Positions 1-9,046 are shown, counted from the first letter of the stretch. The stretch: 64,000 nt of DNA from Phyllobacterium pellucidum (GCF_013327855.1 NZ_JABUMX010000001.1:310001-374000); one strand, 5' to 3'. Numbers and translations are program-made. Notes: generated from the letters alone by a model not told the origin.

Positions 1-52
1 CGAACAGGTGCTGCCCGGCGACACGCTCTACGTGCGCGAACGGTTCTTCTGA
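1..52 (+). CDS. C-terminal end of a polysaccharide export (Wza-type) protein, partial
   Basis: Only the last 16 codons are present, reading EQVLPGDTLYVRERFF followed by TGA at 50-52. The PGD(T/V)LYV(R/P)ER tail is typical of the SLBB-type ending of outer-membrane polysaccharide export proteins. It lies 7 bases before a glycosyltransferase on the same strand and is followed by a hexose-1-phosphate transferase and a Wzy/WaaL-type protein, which fits an exopolysaccharide operon. The call depends on a short tail plus context. Confidence 0.6.
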   Translation, partial: EQVLPGDTLYVRERFF

Positions 53-59
53 TCCTGTC

Positions 60-1205
60 ATGACGAACGAGAAATCGCTGCGGATTGTCCACTGCTTTCG
101 CGCTCCCGTCGGCGGGATATTCCGTCATGTTCGCGACCTCATCGATGCGCAGGTGGCCGCGGGGCACAAGGTTGGCGTCATCTGTGACGCGTCCACTGGC
201 GGCGCCTTCGAGGAAGCGCTGCTCGACGAGATGCGCGGCAAGCTTGAACTTGGCCTCGAGCGGATCGCCATGCAACGCCAGATCGGTCCCGGCGATGCCA
301 TTGCCGCGTTCCGCACCTACAAGATCATCGCCAGGATGGCTCCCGATGTCCTCCATGGCCACGGCGCAAAAGGCGGCACCTATGCGCGCCTTTTCGGATC
401 GATGCTGCGGCGGTTTACCGGCACGAAGGTCGCGCGCTTCTATTCGCCTCACGGCGGGAGCCTCCATTTCGATCCGGCAACCATGCAGGGCCGCGTCATT
501 TTTCGCGTCGAGCGGCTGCTGGAACGGATGACAGACCGGATCATATTCGTGTCTGCCTATGAACAAGGCGTCTATTCCAAGAAGATCGGTGTCCCGCGCT
601 GCGGACATGCACTGATCTATAATGGCCTCAAGGACAGCGAGTTCGAGCCAGTCCCTTTGGACGGCGATGCGGCGGACTTCCTTTTCATCGGCGAGATTCG
701 CGAACTGAAAGGACCGGATATTTTTGTAAGCGCGCTGGCGCAGGCGAGCGCCGCATCCGGGCACACGTTGAAAGCCGTCATGATCGGAGATGGCAACGAC
801 CGCGCCGCCGTAGTCGAGCAGGCGCAAAGGGACGGTTTGGGCCCGCACATCCGCTTTCTCATGCCCATGAAGGCGCGCGAAGCCTTCAGGCTGGCAAAGG
901 TAGTGGTCATTCCCTCCCTTGCTGAGGCCCTGCCCTATATTGTGCTGGAAGCACTCGCCGCCGGTCGTCCTGTCATTGCCAGCCGGGTTGGGGGAATTCC
1001 TGAAATCCTTGGCGAAACGTCGCGCGCGCTCGTCGAGCCGAACGCCGAGGCGCTGGCGAAAACCATGACGCGCGCCATCAGCGATCTTCCTGCTTTCAAG
1101 GTGCTGCTTCCCGATATACACGCCCTTCGCGAGAAATTCGGCGTAGCAAACATGGCCGCACGCCTGGAGGCTGAGTACTTCTCAGCGCTTGCAACACAAG
1201 ATTAG
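60..1205 (+). CDS. Glycosyltransferase family 4
   Basis: A 381-residue protein predicted to transfer a sugar from a nucleotide donor onto a lipid-linked polysaccharide intermediate at the inner face of the cytoplasmic membrane. The N-terminal half begins with a GT4-like acceptor domain (RIVHCFRAPVGGIFRHVRDL). The C-terminal half has the nucleotide-sugar-binding Rossmann fold, with FLFIGEIRELKGPD near residue 208 and the EX7E-type motif EALPYIVLEALAAGRPVIAS near residues 287-306. The ATG at 60 lies 7 bases after the stop of the preceding export gene, so they are probably co-transcribed. Donor and acceptor cannot be deduced. It occupies the place of UppD in the Agrobacterium unipolar-polysaccharide order; that match is inference. 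Confidence 0.85.
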   Translation: MTNEKSLRIVHCFRAPVGGIFRHVRDLIDAQVAAGHKVGVICDASTGGAFEEALLDEMRGKLELGLERIAMQRQIGPGDAIAAFRTYKIIARMAPDVLHGHGAKGGTYARLFGSMLRRFTGTKVARFYSPHGGSLHFDPATMQGRVIFRVERLLERMTDRIIFVSAYEQGVYSKKIGVPRCGHALIYNGLKDSEFEPVPLDGDAADFLFIGEIRELKGPDIFVSALAQASAASGHTLKAVMIGDGNDRAAVVEQAQRDGLGPHIRFLMPMKAREAFRLAKVVVIPSLAEALPYIVLEALAAGRPVIASRVGGIPEILGETSRALVEPNAEALAKTMTRAISDLPAFKVLLPDIHALREKFGVANMAARLEAEYFSALATQD

Positions 1206-1268
1206 TTTCTTTTCTGTATTTCAGGGCGATCCGTGCTAATGAGGGCCGCTACAACTTCAGGGTCAATC

Positions 1269-2810
1269 ATGAAAGACAGAAAAGCCGACCACGGGTTTTC
1301 GCGCGATGCTGTGCGCAGCGTTGCTTCGCGGCCCGCCAAGCCGGTCGAGGAGAAGGCTAAACTGAGCCCCATCGCTCACGCCATTGCCTCCCAATATGCG
1401 CGCAATACCAATTCTCCCGTCATGATCAGCGGTGTCATGCGCATGATCGAATTCGCAATCATTGCGTTTGTCGGTTTTGCCGTCTTCGTCATCTATGTCG
1501 GCTCGCCTGCGAATTCGTTGATGCACTACACGGCGGCGATATTCGCAACGGCAACGCTAAGCATCCTCTTTCTCGAGTTTGCGGACAGCTACCAGCTTGC
1601 GGTCATGCGCGATCCGTTTCATACGATCGGCCGCCTTGTCTTGAGCATTTCCGGTGCTTTTGCCCTGATCTCGCTGGCTGGTTTCTTCCTCAAGGTCTCC
1701 GAGGATTTCTCGCGCCTCTGGTTCGGGGCCTGGTACGTGACGGCGCTCGTCGCCTTTGTCGGTTTTCGCCTCGTGATGTCGAGGTTGATCCGCCGCTGGG
1801 CCCGCAACGGCAAGATGGAACGCCGCGCGGTGATCGTCGGCGGCGGCAAGCCTGCCGAGGAGCTTATCCGGTCGATCGAACAGCAGCCATACAATGACAT
1901 TCGCATCTGCGGGGTCTTCGACGATCGCGACGCCAAGCGCTCGCCTGCCGTCGTCGCGGGCTATCCCAAGCTCGGCAATATTGCCGAACTCATCGAGTTC
2001 GCCCGTATCGCCCATATCGACATGCTCATTGTTTCGCTGCCGATCACGGCCGAGGCGCGCGTCCTTTCCCTCTTGAAGCAATTATGGGTGCTCCCGGTCG
2101 ATATCCGGCTTTCCGCGCACAATAATCACCTGCAGTTCCGCCCCCGCGCCTATTCCTATATCGGCTCGGTCGCGATGATCGATCTCTTCGACAAGCCGAT
2201 CAACGATTGGGATTCGGTGGCAAAACGTGCCTTCGACATCTTCTTCAGCCTGTTGGGACTTATCATATTCAGCCCCGTAATCATTGGCACGGCGATCGCC
2301 ATCAAACTCGAGAGTAAGGGTCCGGTGATTTTCAAGCAGCAGCGGCACGGCTTCAACAACGAGTTGATAGAGGTGTGGAAATTCCGTTCGATGTTCACCG
2401 ACATGTGCGATCCGACCGCCCGCAACGCCGTGGTGAAGGACGATCCGCGCGTGACCCGCGTTGGCCGTTTCATCCGCAAGAGTTCGATCGATGAATTGCC
2501 GCAGTTCTTCAATTCGCTGATGGGCACGCTCTCGCTCGTCGGCCCGCGGCCGCATGCCGTCTATGCCCACACCCGCAATCTTCTTTATCATGAAGTCGTC
2601 GACGGTTACTTCGCCCGCCACCGGGTGAAGCCCGGCGTCACCGGCTGGGCCCAGATAAATGGCTGGCGCGGCGAGGTCGATTCCGATGAAAAGATCAAGA
2701 TGCGTACCGAGTTCGACCTCTACTACATCGAAAACTGGTCGCTCTGGTTCGACCTCAAGATCCTGTTCCTGACGCCGATCCGCCTCCTCAACACGGACAA
2801 CGCCTATTGA
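1269..2810 (+). CDS. Undecaprenyl-phosphate hexose-1-phosphate transferase (polyisoprenyl-phosphate glycosyltransferase)
   Basis: A 513-residue membrane enzyme that starts polysaccharide repeat units by moving hexose-1-phosphate onto undecaprenyl phosphate. The N-terminal third has about four membrane helices. A CoA_binding_3-like Rossmann domain follows (VIVGGGKPAEELIRSI). The C-terminal bacterial sugar transferase domain begins at KRAFDIFFSLLGLIIFSPVI and contains VWKFRSM, SIDELPQFFNSLMGTLSLVG, GPRPH and KPGVTGWAQINGWRG. I chose the ATG at 1269, which has AGGG just upstream, over an in-frame GTG at 1233. Its stop overlaps the start of the next gene. It resembles the WcaJ/ExoY/UppE group; the sugar is probably glucose but unproven. 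Confidence 0.9.
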   Translation: MKDRKADHGFSRDAVRSVASRPAKPVEEKAKLSPIAHAIASQYARNTNSPVMISGVMRMIEFAIIAFVGFAVFVIYVGSPANSLMHYTAAIFATATLSILFLEFADSYQLAVMRDPFHTIGRLVLSISGAFALISLAGFFLKVSEDFSRLWFGAWYVTALVAFVGFRLVMSRLIRRWARNGKMERRAVIVGGGKPAEELIRSIEQQPYNDIRICGVFDDRDAKRSPAVVAGYPKLGNIAELIEFARIAHIDMLIVSLPITAEARVLSLLKQLWVLPVDIRLSAHNNHLQFRPRAYSYIGSVAMIDLFDKPINDWDSVAKRAFDIFFSLLGLIIFSPVIIGTAIAIKLESKGPVIFKQQRHGFNNELIEVWKFRSMFTDMCDPTARNAVVKDDPRVTRVGRFIRKSSIDELPQFFNSLMGTLSLVGPRPHAVYAHTRNLLYHEVVDGYFARHRVKPGVTGWAQINGWRGEVDSDEKIKMRTEFDLYYIENWSLWFDLKILFLTPIRLLNTDNAY

Positions 2811-4060
2811 GCGCAATCACAACCCCGAGTGAAGCTGACAAGGCGAAGCACGCGCTAAAGAACCGCGCCCTGATCGGGCTTATCTCGACGTTTGCTGTAG
2901 GGCTTGGGGTGTTTCTGAGCGGCTTCGTCATCGACGAGCCGGCGCCCTATGAACTCTATATGGCAGGGCTTATCGGCATTTGGGCGTTGTTCGGCCTTCG
3001 GCTGTCCCGCACCGTTGCCGTGCTGCTGGCGATCCTTGTGGTATTCAATGTCGGCGGCGTGATTTCCATGGGCCAGATGCCCGAACTGAAGACAGCGCCA
3101 ATGTATATTGCCGTATCGCTGTTTCTTTGCATTACCGCAGTTTTCTACGCCGCCATCATCAATGCCAATGAACGAATCCTGTCGGTGATGTTCAAGGCCT
3201 ACATTCTTTCAGCCGTATGCACATCGCTACTCGGCATTCTCGGCTATTTCGACGCGTTTCCCGGCGCGGACATATTCACCCGCTACGGCCGCGCCATGGG
3301 CGCATTTCAGGACCCCAACGTCTTCGGGCCATTCCTGATGCTGCCGCTTGCCTGGCTGGTTCACGGCGTTCTGGTCGGTGATCTGCGAGCCTTGCCCGTC
3401 CGGCTCGTTCCGATCCTGATCATTACGCTCGGCGTGTTCCTTTCCTTCTCGCGCGCGGCCTGGGGCATGGCGGTGTTCATGATCGCAGGCGTTGCCTTCG
3501 TCCTCTTCATTCGCAATCCCAGTCCGAAATTTCGCCTGCGGATCATCGTCCTTGCCGGCCTTGCGGTCGTGCTCGTTCTGCTTGCCGTCCTCATCGCCCT
3601 GCAGATACCAAGCGTCTCCGAGCTCTTCACGGCGCGCGCGCAACTGGTCCAGGATTATGATGAAGCCCAGTTCGGACGCTTTGCCCGCCATTGGTATGGG
3701 CTGTTGATGTCGATTGATCGCCCGCTCGGCATAGGTCCGCTCGAGTTCGGCCCAATCTTCGGCGAAGACACGCACAATATCTGGCTGAAGGCTTCGCTCG
3801 ACTATGGCTGGATCGGCTTCATCAGCTATCTGACCCTGACCATGCTGACGCTCGGATTTGGCCTTCGAATTCTCTTTCGCGAGCGGCCGTGGCAGCCCTA
3901 TTTGCTGTGCGCCTACCTCGCCTATGTCGCCCATGTGGCAATCGGCAATATCATCGACACCGACCACTGGCGCCATTTCTGGCTGCTTGTCGGCATTATC
4001 TGGGGCTGCGTCGCGCTGGAAACGCGCTACCAGAACCGAAGGTCGAGTTTTCCGGCATAA
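2807..4060 (+). CDS. O-antigen ligase/polymerase family membrane protein (Wzy/WaaL type)
   Basis: A 417-residue polytopic membrane protein with roughly ten to twelve helices and a large periplasmic loop, as in Wzy_C proteins. Conserved-looking features are GRAMGAFQDPNVFGPFLMLP near residue 165, FLSFSRAAWGM near 205, and a C-terminal region with DTHNIWLKASLDYGW near 320. It starts with TTG at 2807, overlapping the previous stop in TTGA, which suggests translational coupling; no ATG lies near enough to serve. Its likely role is polymerising or ligating undecaprenyl-linked repeat units at the periplasmic face. Ligase and polymerase cannot be told apart from sequence. Confidence 0.8.
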   Translation: MSAITTPSEADKAKHALKNRALIGLISTFAVGLGVFLSGFVIDEPAPYELYMAGLIGIWALFGLRLSRTVAVLLAILVVFNVGGVISMGQMPELKTAPMYIAVSLFLCITAVFYAAIINANERILSVMFKAYILSAVCTSLLGILGYFDAFPGADIFTRYGRAMGAFQDPNVFGPFLMLPLAWLVHGVLVGDLRALPVRLVPILIITLGVFLSFSRAAWGMAVFMIAGVAFVLFIRNPSPKFRLRIIVLAGLAVVLVLLAVLIALQIPSVSELFTARAQLVQDYDEAQFGRFARHWYGLLMSIDRPLGIGPLEFGPIFGEDTHNIWLKASLDYGWIGFISYLTLTMLTLGFGLRILFRERPWQPYLLCAYLAYVAHVAIGNIIDTDHWRHFWLLVGIIWGCVALETRYQNRRSSFPA

Positions 4061-4148
4061 GGCTGTGGCAATTTAAACATTTTGATTTATAAATCTTCTC
4101 CAGGCGTTCGGGGGGAAATGAGACGCCAATATCGAGGGTGGACCGCCG

Positions 4149-4400
4149 TTGACCTTTTTCGACGATGACAATCCTAACTATTCGAAAGTGGACGGCGAAC
4201 TCATGCAGTTCGCCCTCGACAATGCCGCCAAGAGGCTCGGACTTTCAGACAAGAATGATCCCGAGCTCAATACGCTTGCACGTTTCGTCAGGGCGGCATT
4301 CATCATCGGCAACCGCAACGCAACGGCAATGGCTGAATTTGCGGTCGATGCCGTCATTATGCGGCGCAAGCGTATCGGTGCAGACACTATTGCGCCCTGA
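4149..4400 (+). CDS. Small conserved-looking hypothetical protein
   Basis: An 83-residue soluble protein, acidic at the N-terminus (DDDNPN) and mostly alpha-helical, with no signal or membrane segment. The proposed start is TTG at 4149, preceded by GAGGGTGG at good spacing; the first ATG is 54 bases further in and would remove the acidic segment. It follows the polysaccharide genes by 88 bases and converges on the mechanosensitive channel gene. I do not recognise the family. Base use matches its neighbours, which favours a real gene. Confidence 0.65.
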   Translation: MTFFDDDNPNYSKVDGELMQFALDNAAKRLGLSDKNDPELNTLARFVRAAFIIGNRNATAMAEFAVDAVIMRRKRIGADTIAP

Positions 4401-4413
4401 ACCGAACTAAGCT

Positions 4414-6570
4414 TCAGCCTTCCCCTTCAGCTGCCTTCGCCGCCTCTGCCGCCTTCTTGCGGTTCAACGTGTCGCGGGCGGCCGCGGCGGAGGTCGCGGA
4501 GTGATCCTCGTTTCCGGCAACCTGGACGGTCGGAGAAGCGAAACCAATGCCATTTTCGGCAAAGGCTTCGCGGATCATCGCATAAGCGCGGCGGCGAATC
4601 GTGGATTGATGCCCCGGCTTGGTCATCATGGCAAAGCTTAAGTTGATGCCGTAGTCGCCGAATGCTTCCACGCCCTTCATCTTTACGGTTTCGATTATCT
4701 GTGGACCCATTTCCGGATCGTCGAGCAAGGCAGCCCCTACCCCCTTCACCACCTTTTTGACCTTGGCAATGTCCGTGTCGTAGTTCACGGATATCAGGAA
4801 CTTGTCGATCACCCAGTCGCGGCTCATGTTCTGCACCGCGCCGAGCGTGCCGAAAGGAACCGTGAAGATCGGACCCCTGTGGTGTCGCAGCTTTACCGAA
4901 CGAATGCTGAACGACTCGACAGTGCCCTTGTAGCTGCCGCTCTGGATATATTCGCCAACACGAAACGCATCGTCGGTCATATAGAAGACGCCGCTGATGA
5001 CATCCTTCACCAGCGATTGCGAGCCAAATCCGATGGCGACGCCAAAGATGCCGGCACCGGCGATCAATGGCCCGATCTCGACGCCGAGGCCGGAAAGCAC
5101 CATCATGACCGCGATAGTCACGATCAGCACGGCGAGGAAATTGCGCAGGATCGGCAGGAGTGTCAGCAGACGGCCGCTGCGGGCAAGCTCGGCCTCATCG
5201 CCCCCTTCGATGCGTGCACGTTCGATACGCCGATTGATCAGGCCCTTCGCCAATTGCCAAAGAAGATCGGCGGCAAGCAGAATGACGACGCCGCTCAAGA
5301 CCCCACGAATGAGGCGTGTAGCGCTTTCGTCGCCCATCAGGCCGCTTGCGCGGAACCTTGCAACCGATGCGAGCCAGGCGACCGCGATGATAATGACGAT
5401 GGCTCGCGCGCCGCGCTCCATGAGCACTTCGAAAATCGCACTGCGCGACTTGGCCGCCTCTTCATCGCTCCCGAAGAAGGAGCGAACGATGGCGCTCGTC
5501 GCCCGCAAGATCGGGGGAAGCACGAGCGCGTAGATACCGACCCAGAGCAAAAGGCCCAGGCCCGCGATCCAAAGCAGCCAAAGGACGCACAAGTAGAAGG
5601 TGAGCAACCATTCCTTTAAACGATAGACCTTTGATTCCGTTTGCGTTTCCGGGCGGCGCCATACTGCTTCGATCCCAATTGCAAGCAGACCAAGGCCGAG
5701 AATGTAGACCAGAAGACTTCGAACGTTCGGCGTGAAATTCAGAACGTCCATCAGGCCGGCCAAAGCCCAACCGGCGAAGAAAATGAAGGCAAATGCACCG
5801 ACGCGCGGATACCAGAATTTCGCCTTGACGTCGTCCATGGGGATCAAGCGCAGTTGCGGGTGCACGCCGTCGCTCGCATAGGCGCGGTGCGTGCCGAGAA
5901 GGACCGCCGTTATCTGCATGATGGCGCGCCAGGCGATGAGCGCAATCAGCAATGGTAGAACCAACTGGGAAAGCAGTGGCGGCCAGGTGAAAGCAAGAAA
6001 TGCGCCGACGCTGGCGATTGCAAAGACAACGAGCGGCGCAATGGCGATGAATATCGCCTTGCCGATTACGTGATGGCGCGCGGTGGTACGGGCCTCGGTG
6101 ACGTTGGCAAGGCTGCGTTCATGGGCACGGCCAACCAGGCGTCGGAAAATAAACTCGGCGCCGAATCCAAGCGCGGCAAAGCCCGCGAACAGAACGAGGA
6201 TGGCCCCCGGTCCGCGACCATGCACTTCGGTCATGATCGTGTCGCTGGCTTCCTCGAACTCACCCGGCACTTCCGGAATAGCCTCGCCGATCCCACGTAA
6301 ATGCGCGCGGATCGCGTTGGACCACTTCATGAAATCATTCGCCGACGCGCCCATCGACCCTTCCGTTGCCGGCGCGGCATTCTTTTTCTCGAGCCACGCC
6401 TTGACCTCGGGATCATCGAGGAGCTTCAAAATCTGTTCGACTTTCGCTGGAGGCGGCGCAGGCGCTGTCTGCGCGCGGGCAGTTGCGGCACAGCCTATGA
6501 AGGCGATCAGGCCCAGTGCAAGGAGCGCGGCCGCTCTCGCAGCCCATACCCGAAACACGACACTACCCAT
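4414..6570 (-). CDS. Large mechanosensitive ion channel of the MscS family
   Basis: A 718-residue inner-membrane protein expected to open under membrane tension and release solutes on osmotic downshift. The start at 6570 gives a clean signal peptide (AALLALGLIAFIGCAATARA) preceded by GGGGGCGG; a longer frame to 6714 would place an unlikely arginine-rich leader before it. After the signal come a periplasmic helical stretch and about eight to ten membrane helices. The MscS pore helix GAGIFGVAIGFGSQSLVKDV lies near residue 505 and is followed by the beta domain (FTVPFGTLGAVQNMSRDW) and the alpha/beta C-terminal domain. The tail is Ala/Lys-rich. It is longer than E. coli MscS (286 residues) and similar in plan to the YbdG/YbiO/MscK-like forms. 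Confidence 0.9.
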   Translation of the reverse strand: MGSVVFRVWAARAAALLALGLIAFIGCAATARAQTAPAPPPAKVEQILKLLDDPEVKAWLEKKNAAPATEGSMGASANDFMKWSNAIRAHLRGIGEAIPEVPGEFEEASDTIMTEVHGRGPGAILVLFAGFAALGFGAEFIFRRLVGRAHERSLANVTEARTTARHHVIGKAIFIAIAPLVVFAIASVGAFLAFTWPPLLSQLVLPLLIALIAWRAIMQITAVLLGTHRAYASDGVHPQLRLIPMDDVKAKFWYPRVGAFAFIFFAGWALAGLMDVLNFTPNVRSLLVYILGLGLLAIGIEAVWRRPETQTESKVYRLKEWLLTFYLCVLWLLWIAGLGLLLWVGIYALVLPPILRATSAIVRSFFGSDEEAAKSRSAIFEVLMERGARAIVIIIAVAWLASVARFRASGLMGDESATRLIRGVLSGVVILLAADLLWQLAKGLINRRIERARIEGGDEAELARSGRLLTLLPILRNFLAVLIVTIAVMMVLSGLGVEIGPLIAGAGIFGVAIGFGSQSLVKDVISGVFYMTDDAFRVGEYIQSGSYKGTVESFSIRSVKLRHHRGPIFTVPFGTLGAVQNMSRDWVIDKFLISVNYDTDIAKVKKVVKGVGAALLDDPEMGPQIIETVKMKGVEAFGDYGINLSFAMMTKPGHQSTIRRRAYAMIREAFAENGIGFASPTVQVAGNEDHSATSAAAARDTLNRKKAAEAAKAAEGEG

Positions 6571-6918
6571 CAATCCGCCCCCAACAAAATTTCTCTCACT
6601 ATGCCCCACAATATGCCGAACTGCCTTACGAATAAATTGCTGTATCAATGCACCCGAGCGAACCCGGAATCGCCCGCCGAAGCGGTCATGCTGGCAAGGG
6701 AGATCAGCCATCAATTGCCGGGCCCGCTCGGGTGGGGCAATCGGAGGGAGGCACCCTGGTTGCCCGTCCGATGTTCGGTCAAATAAAGTGCCGCGTCAAA
6801 GTTGTTACAGTAACATCGTTGCAATTCGGCATAGTGCCGAGCATCTTCTTGGCGACGGCAATAGCCTGTTCGGTCGGATCTCCACCTGAATAGATCCACT
6901 TTTGCTTGGGGTTAGAGC
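6571..6918. other. Intergenic stretch between the divergent mscS-like gene and a small secreted-protein gene
   Basis: These 348 bases carry promoters for two divergent genes. I see a short odd-length palindrome GTTACAGTAAC at 6804-6814, about 105 bases before the plus-strand gene, which could be a regulator site. I see no convincing gene, RNA or repeat here. Confidence 0.5.
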
Positions 6919-7200
6919 ATGAAATTCATCTTTGCGGCTCTCGTTGCTTTCTTCTGCATCGCAAACCTGGCTGAGGCGCAAACGATGGAAAAGAACATGC
7001 TGGAGCGCCGGACCGCCCGCGCGATCCGCAACGCGGGATTCTGGTGCGATCAGGTATCGAACGCCTATGTCGACAAGGTATTGTCTTCGACGGGCCCGAC
7101 GGTCGTGCGCGTCACCTGCGACGACAAGACCCGGTTCGAGCAATATAAGTTGACGATGACCAAGGACAACAAGATCGCGAAGATCGAAGTCTGGAAGTAA
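6919..7200 (+). CDS. Small secreted protein of unknown function
   Basis: A 93-residue protein with a clear Sec signal peptide (KFIFAALVAFFCIANLAEA, cleavage after AEA near residue 20). The mature part has about 73 residues, two cysteines (in FWCDQ and VTCDDK) that could form a disulfide, and a basic C-terminus ending IEVWK. The ATG at 6919 is preceded by TTGGGGTTAGAG. I cannot assign a domain. Periplasmic location is inferred from the signal peptide. Confidence 0.75.
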   Translation: MKFIFAALVAFFCIANLAEAQTMEKNMLERRTARAIRNAGFWCDQVSNAYVDKVLSSTGPTVVRVTCDDKTRFEQYKLTMTKDNKIAKIEVWK

Positions 7201-7264
7201 CGCCACGTCGAAGCGACGGCCGACGCTAATGGAGGCGAATCAAGCCGTCTACGTTCCCCCGGGG

Positions 7265-7360
7265 CTACATGCCCGCCGTGCGCAACAACATCAGGATCGA
7301 TACCCATAGGACCAGCATGCTGGTGAGACCGATGACGTAGTAGTTTGGTGAGTGTTCCAT
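7265..7360 (-). CDS. Candidate 31-residue single-pass membrane microprotein
   Basis: On the minus strand from ATG at 7360 the frame reads MEHSPNYYVIGLTSMLVLW, then a continuing hydrophobic helix, ending at TAG (7267-7265). One membrane helix fills most of the protein, with a short charged N-terminus. No strong ribosome-binding site is visible, which lowers confidence. It sits convergent with the 93-residue secreted protein. Hydrophobic microproteins of this shape are common in rhizobial genomes; function unknown. Confidence 0.4.
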   Translation of the reverse strand: MEHSPNYYVIGLTSMLVLWVSILMLLRTAGM

Positions 7361-7551
7361 GAGAGCGCTTGTACAATGCCGAGGTTTTTAAATTGCTAAA
7401 TCGCACCACTACAATTTGAACCACTCATAATTTTTTTGCCGACTTGTCCAAATGCGTCGCCCGCCCCTTTAACCCATTTGGGGGGAGAGTGTTCGTCCAT
7501 CGTGCATGTTACGATGACGGCTTCCGTCAGAGCGCACCACGGGGGTGGTCC

Positions 7552-8229
7552 ATGCATAAGGCGTTGCTCTTTGCGGTGGTGACCTTGGCTGCCATCGTCA
7601 CTTCTTCGCGGTCGCACGCATGCGTCGATACCGCGCTGGTGCTGGCGGTCGATGGCTCAGGCAGCATTAGCGACGAGGAATACGAATTCCAAAAATCCGC
7701 GATCGTCGCTGCGTTCCGGGACAGGCAGGTCCTGTCTGCCATAAGGGCATCCGGCACCGTGGCGGTTGCAGCGGTCTTTTGGGGAGACGGCGAGTTTCCA
7801 GCGCAGATCATCGACTGGGCCGTCATGGACGGCATCAAGCCTTCGCAAAAGTTTGCCGACGAGATCGAGAAAAGCGAGCGGGTGGTCTTCGGCAACACCG
7901 ATATAGGTGACGGTCTTTGGGTCGCGCTCGAGCTCCTGTCGGGATCGCATGCGTGCGCGAGACGGCGGATCGTAGATATTTCCGGCGACGGCATGGAAAC
8001 GACGAGACCCCGACGGAGGCGCTCGGTTTCCCTGCTTCAGGCACGCCAACGTGCGCAGGAGATGGGTGTTACCATCAATGCTCTGGCGATCTCCGATGAA
8101 GAGACCGATCTTGCGGATTATTACAACGACCGGGTCATCCTCGGGTCCGAGCGGTTTGTGATGAACATACGAAAATTCGAGGATTTTGCGCGAGCGATCA
8201 GACTCAAACTCATCAGGGAATTGTCCTGA
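7552..8229 (+). CDS. DUF1194 family protein with a von Willebrand A-like fold
   Basis: A 225-residue secreted protein. The signal peptide is KALLFAVVTLAAIVTSSRSHA. The mature chain begins CVDTALVLAVDGSGSISDEE, which carries a MIDAS-type D-x-S-x-S metal site. Further VWA-like elements are FGNTDIGDGLWVALELL and IVDISGDGMETT. The start at 7552 directly follows GGGGGTGG and gives the signal peptide; an upstream frame opening at 7444 is rejected. Biological role is unknown; VWA domains usually bind proteins or metals. It ends about 85 bases before the 3' end of a convergent tRNA-Pro gene. Confidence 0.85.
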   Translation: MHKALLFAVVTLAAIVTSSRSHACVDTALVLAVDGSGSISDEEYEFQKSAIVAAFRDRQVLSAIRASGTVAVAAVFWGDGEFPAQIIDWAVMDGIKPSQKFADEIEKSERVVFGNTDIGDGLWVALELLSGSHACARRRIVDISGDGMETTRPRRRRSVSLLQARQRAQEMGVTINALAISDEETDLADYYNDRVILGSERFVMNIRKFEDFARAIRLKLIRELS

Positions 8230-8312
8230 CCTGCCGCGCGGAATTGCCGACAACATTCATGCGGCGAAATCGCCCGTGGGGACGAGCTGCTCAACACCTA
8301 TTGTGGAGATAA

Positions 8313-8389
<77 letters not shown>

Positions 8390-8636
8390 AACCGCTGAAA
8401 GCCCTAGATTACTGGACTTTTTTTAGCAATACCCCAAACGTAAGAAAAAGAACAAACTGCACACTAATGCACGCCGTGGAATAGACCGGCACCAAATGTC
8501 CCACGACGCTCCAATGGGACGCCGTGCATGATCGCTACCTTCTCCACCAAGAATCCCTCGGCATCAGGTTGTGTGGATCGTCGTGAGCCGACAGAATCCC
8601 ATCTCCGAATCACTTTGCCCCAAGACCCCAACAGCC
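8390..8636. other. Intergenic region upstream of tRNA-Pro, with nested inverted repeats
   Basis: After the tRNA 5' end comes AT-rich DNA that should hold the tRNA promoter. At 8467-8529 the ends ATGCACG and CGTGCAT form an inverted repeat enclosing a second pair, GTCCCA and TGGGAC. Together they could fold as a stacked hairpin. I see no T-tract or recognisable RNA family. Confidence 0.4.
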
Positions 8637-8876
8637 ATGCAGCCACCTCGAAAGCGGTATCGCCCCAAGCCCGACAAGCGCGATCAAGCGACCAGGATCT
8701 CCGATTTTGTCTCCAGCCTTAGATCAGCCAATCCGAAGCTGACTTCACGGGACATAGCATCCCTTCTGGATATTTCGCCCTTTCATCCTCCATCCGCGGA
8801 CAATTGGTCTTCAACTGCGGTGATGAAAATAATTCGGCAGCTTGAACTGGGCCAGGCTGACAACGCCAGGGCGTAA
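8637..8876 (+). CDS. Small hypothetical protein resembling the C-terminal helix-turn-helix of a serine recombinase
   Basis: From ATG 8637 the frame gives 79 residues starting MQPPRKRYRPKPDKRDQ; an in-frame GTG at 8571 would add 22. The C-terminal half (TSRDIASLLDISPF, then PSADNWSSTAVMKIIRQL) follows the pattern of the DNA-binding tail of large serine recombinases, where an IA..L helix precedes a W.(S/A)STV..I(L/I) helix. It may be a decayed piece of such a gene or an unrelated small protein. It lies beside tRNA-Pro and ahead of accessory-looking genes. Confidence 0.35.
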   Translation: MQPPRKRYRPKPDKRDQATRISDFVSSLRSANPKLTSRDIASLLDISPFHPPSADNWSSTAVMKIIRQLELGQADNARA

Positions 8877-9046
8877 GAACATAGAAGCCCCTAATGTTGG
8901 CGATGCTCGATAGGACCAAGGGTGGGTGGCGATGCCCTCACACGCATGAGGTCGCTAAACGTTTGATCTAGGCCTCCCAGACCACGGTGTGACTACAACC
9001 TCCATTGCAAAAAAAGTAAAAAACGCATCGCGTTATGGAGGCGATC

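Noticed and set aside
8464..8646. A 60-residue minus-strand frame over the inverted repeats
   Set aside because: It is generated by the repeat and by the opposing small gene; no start signal or similarity.
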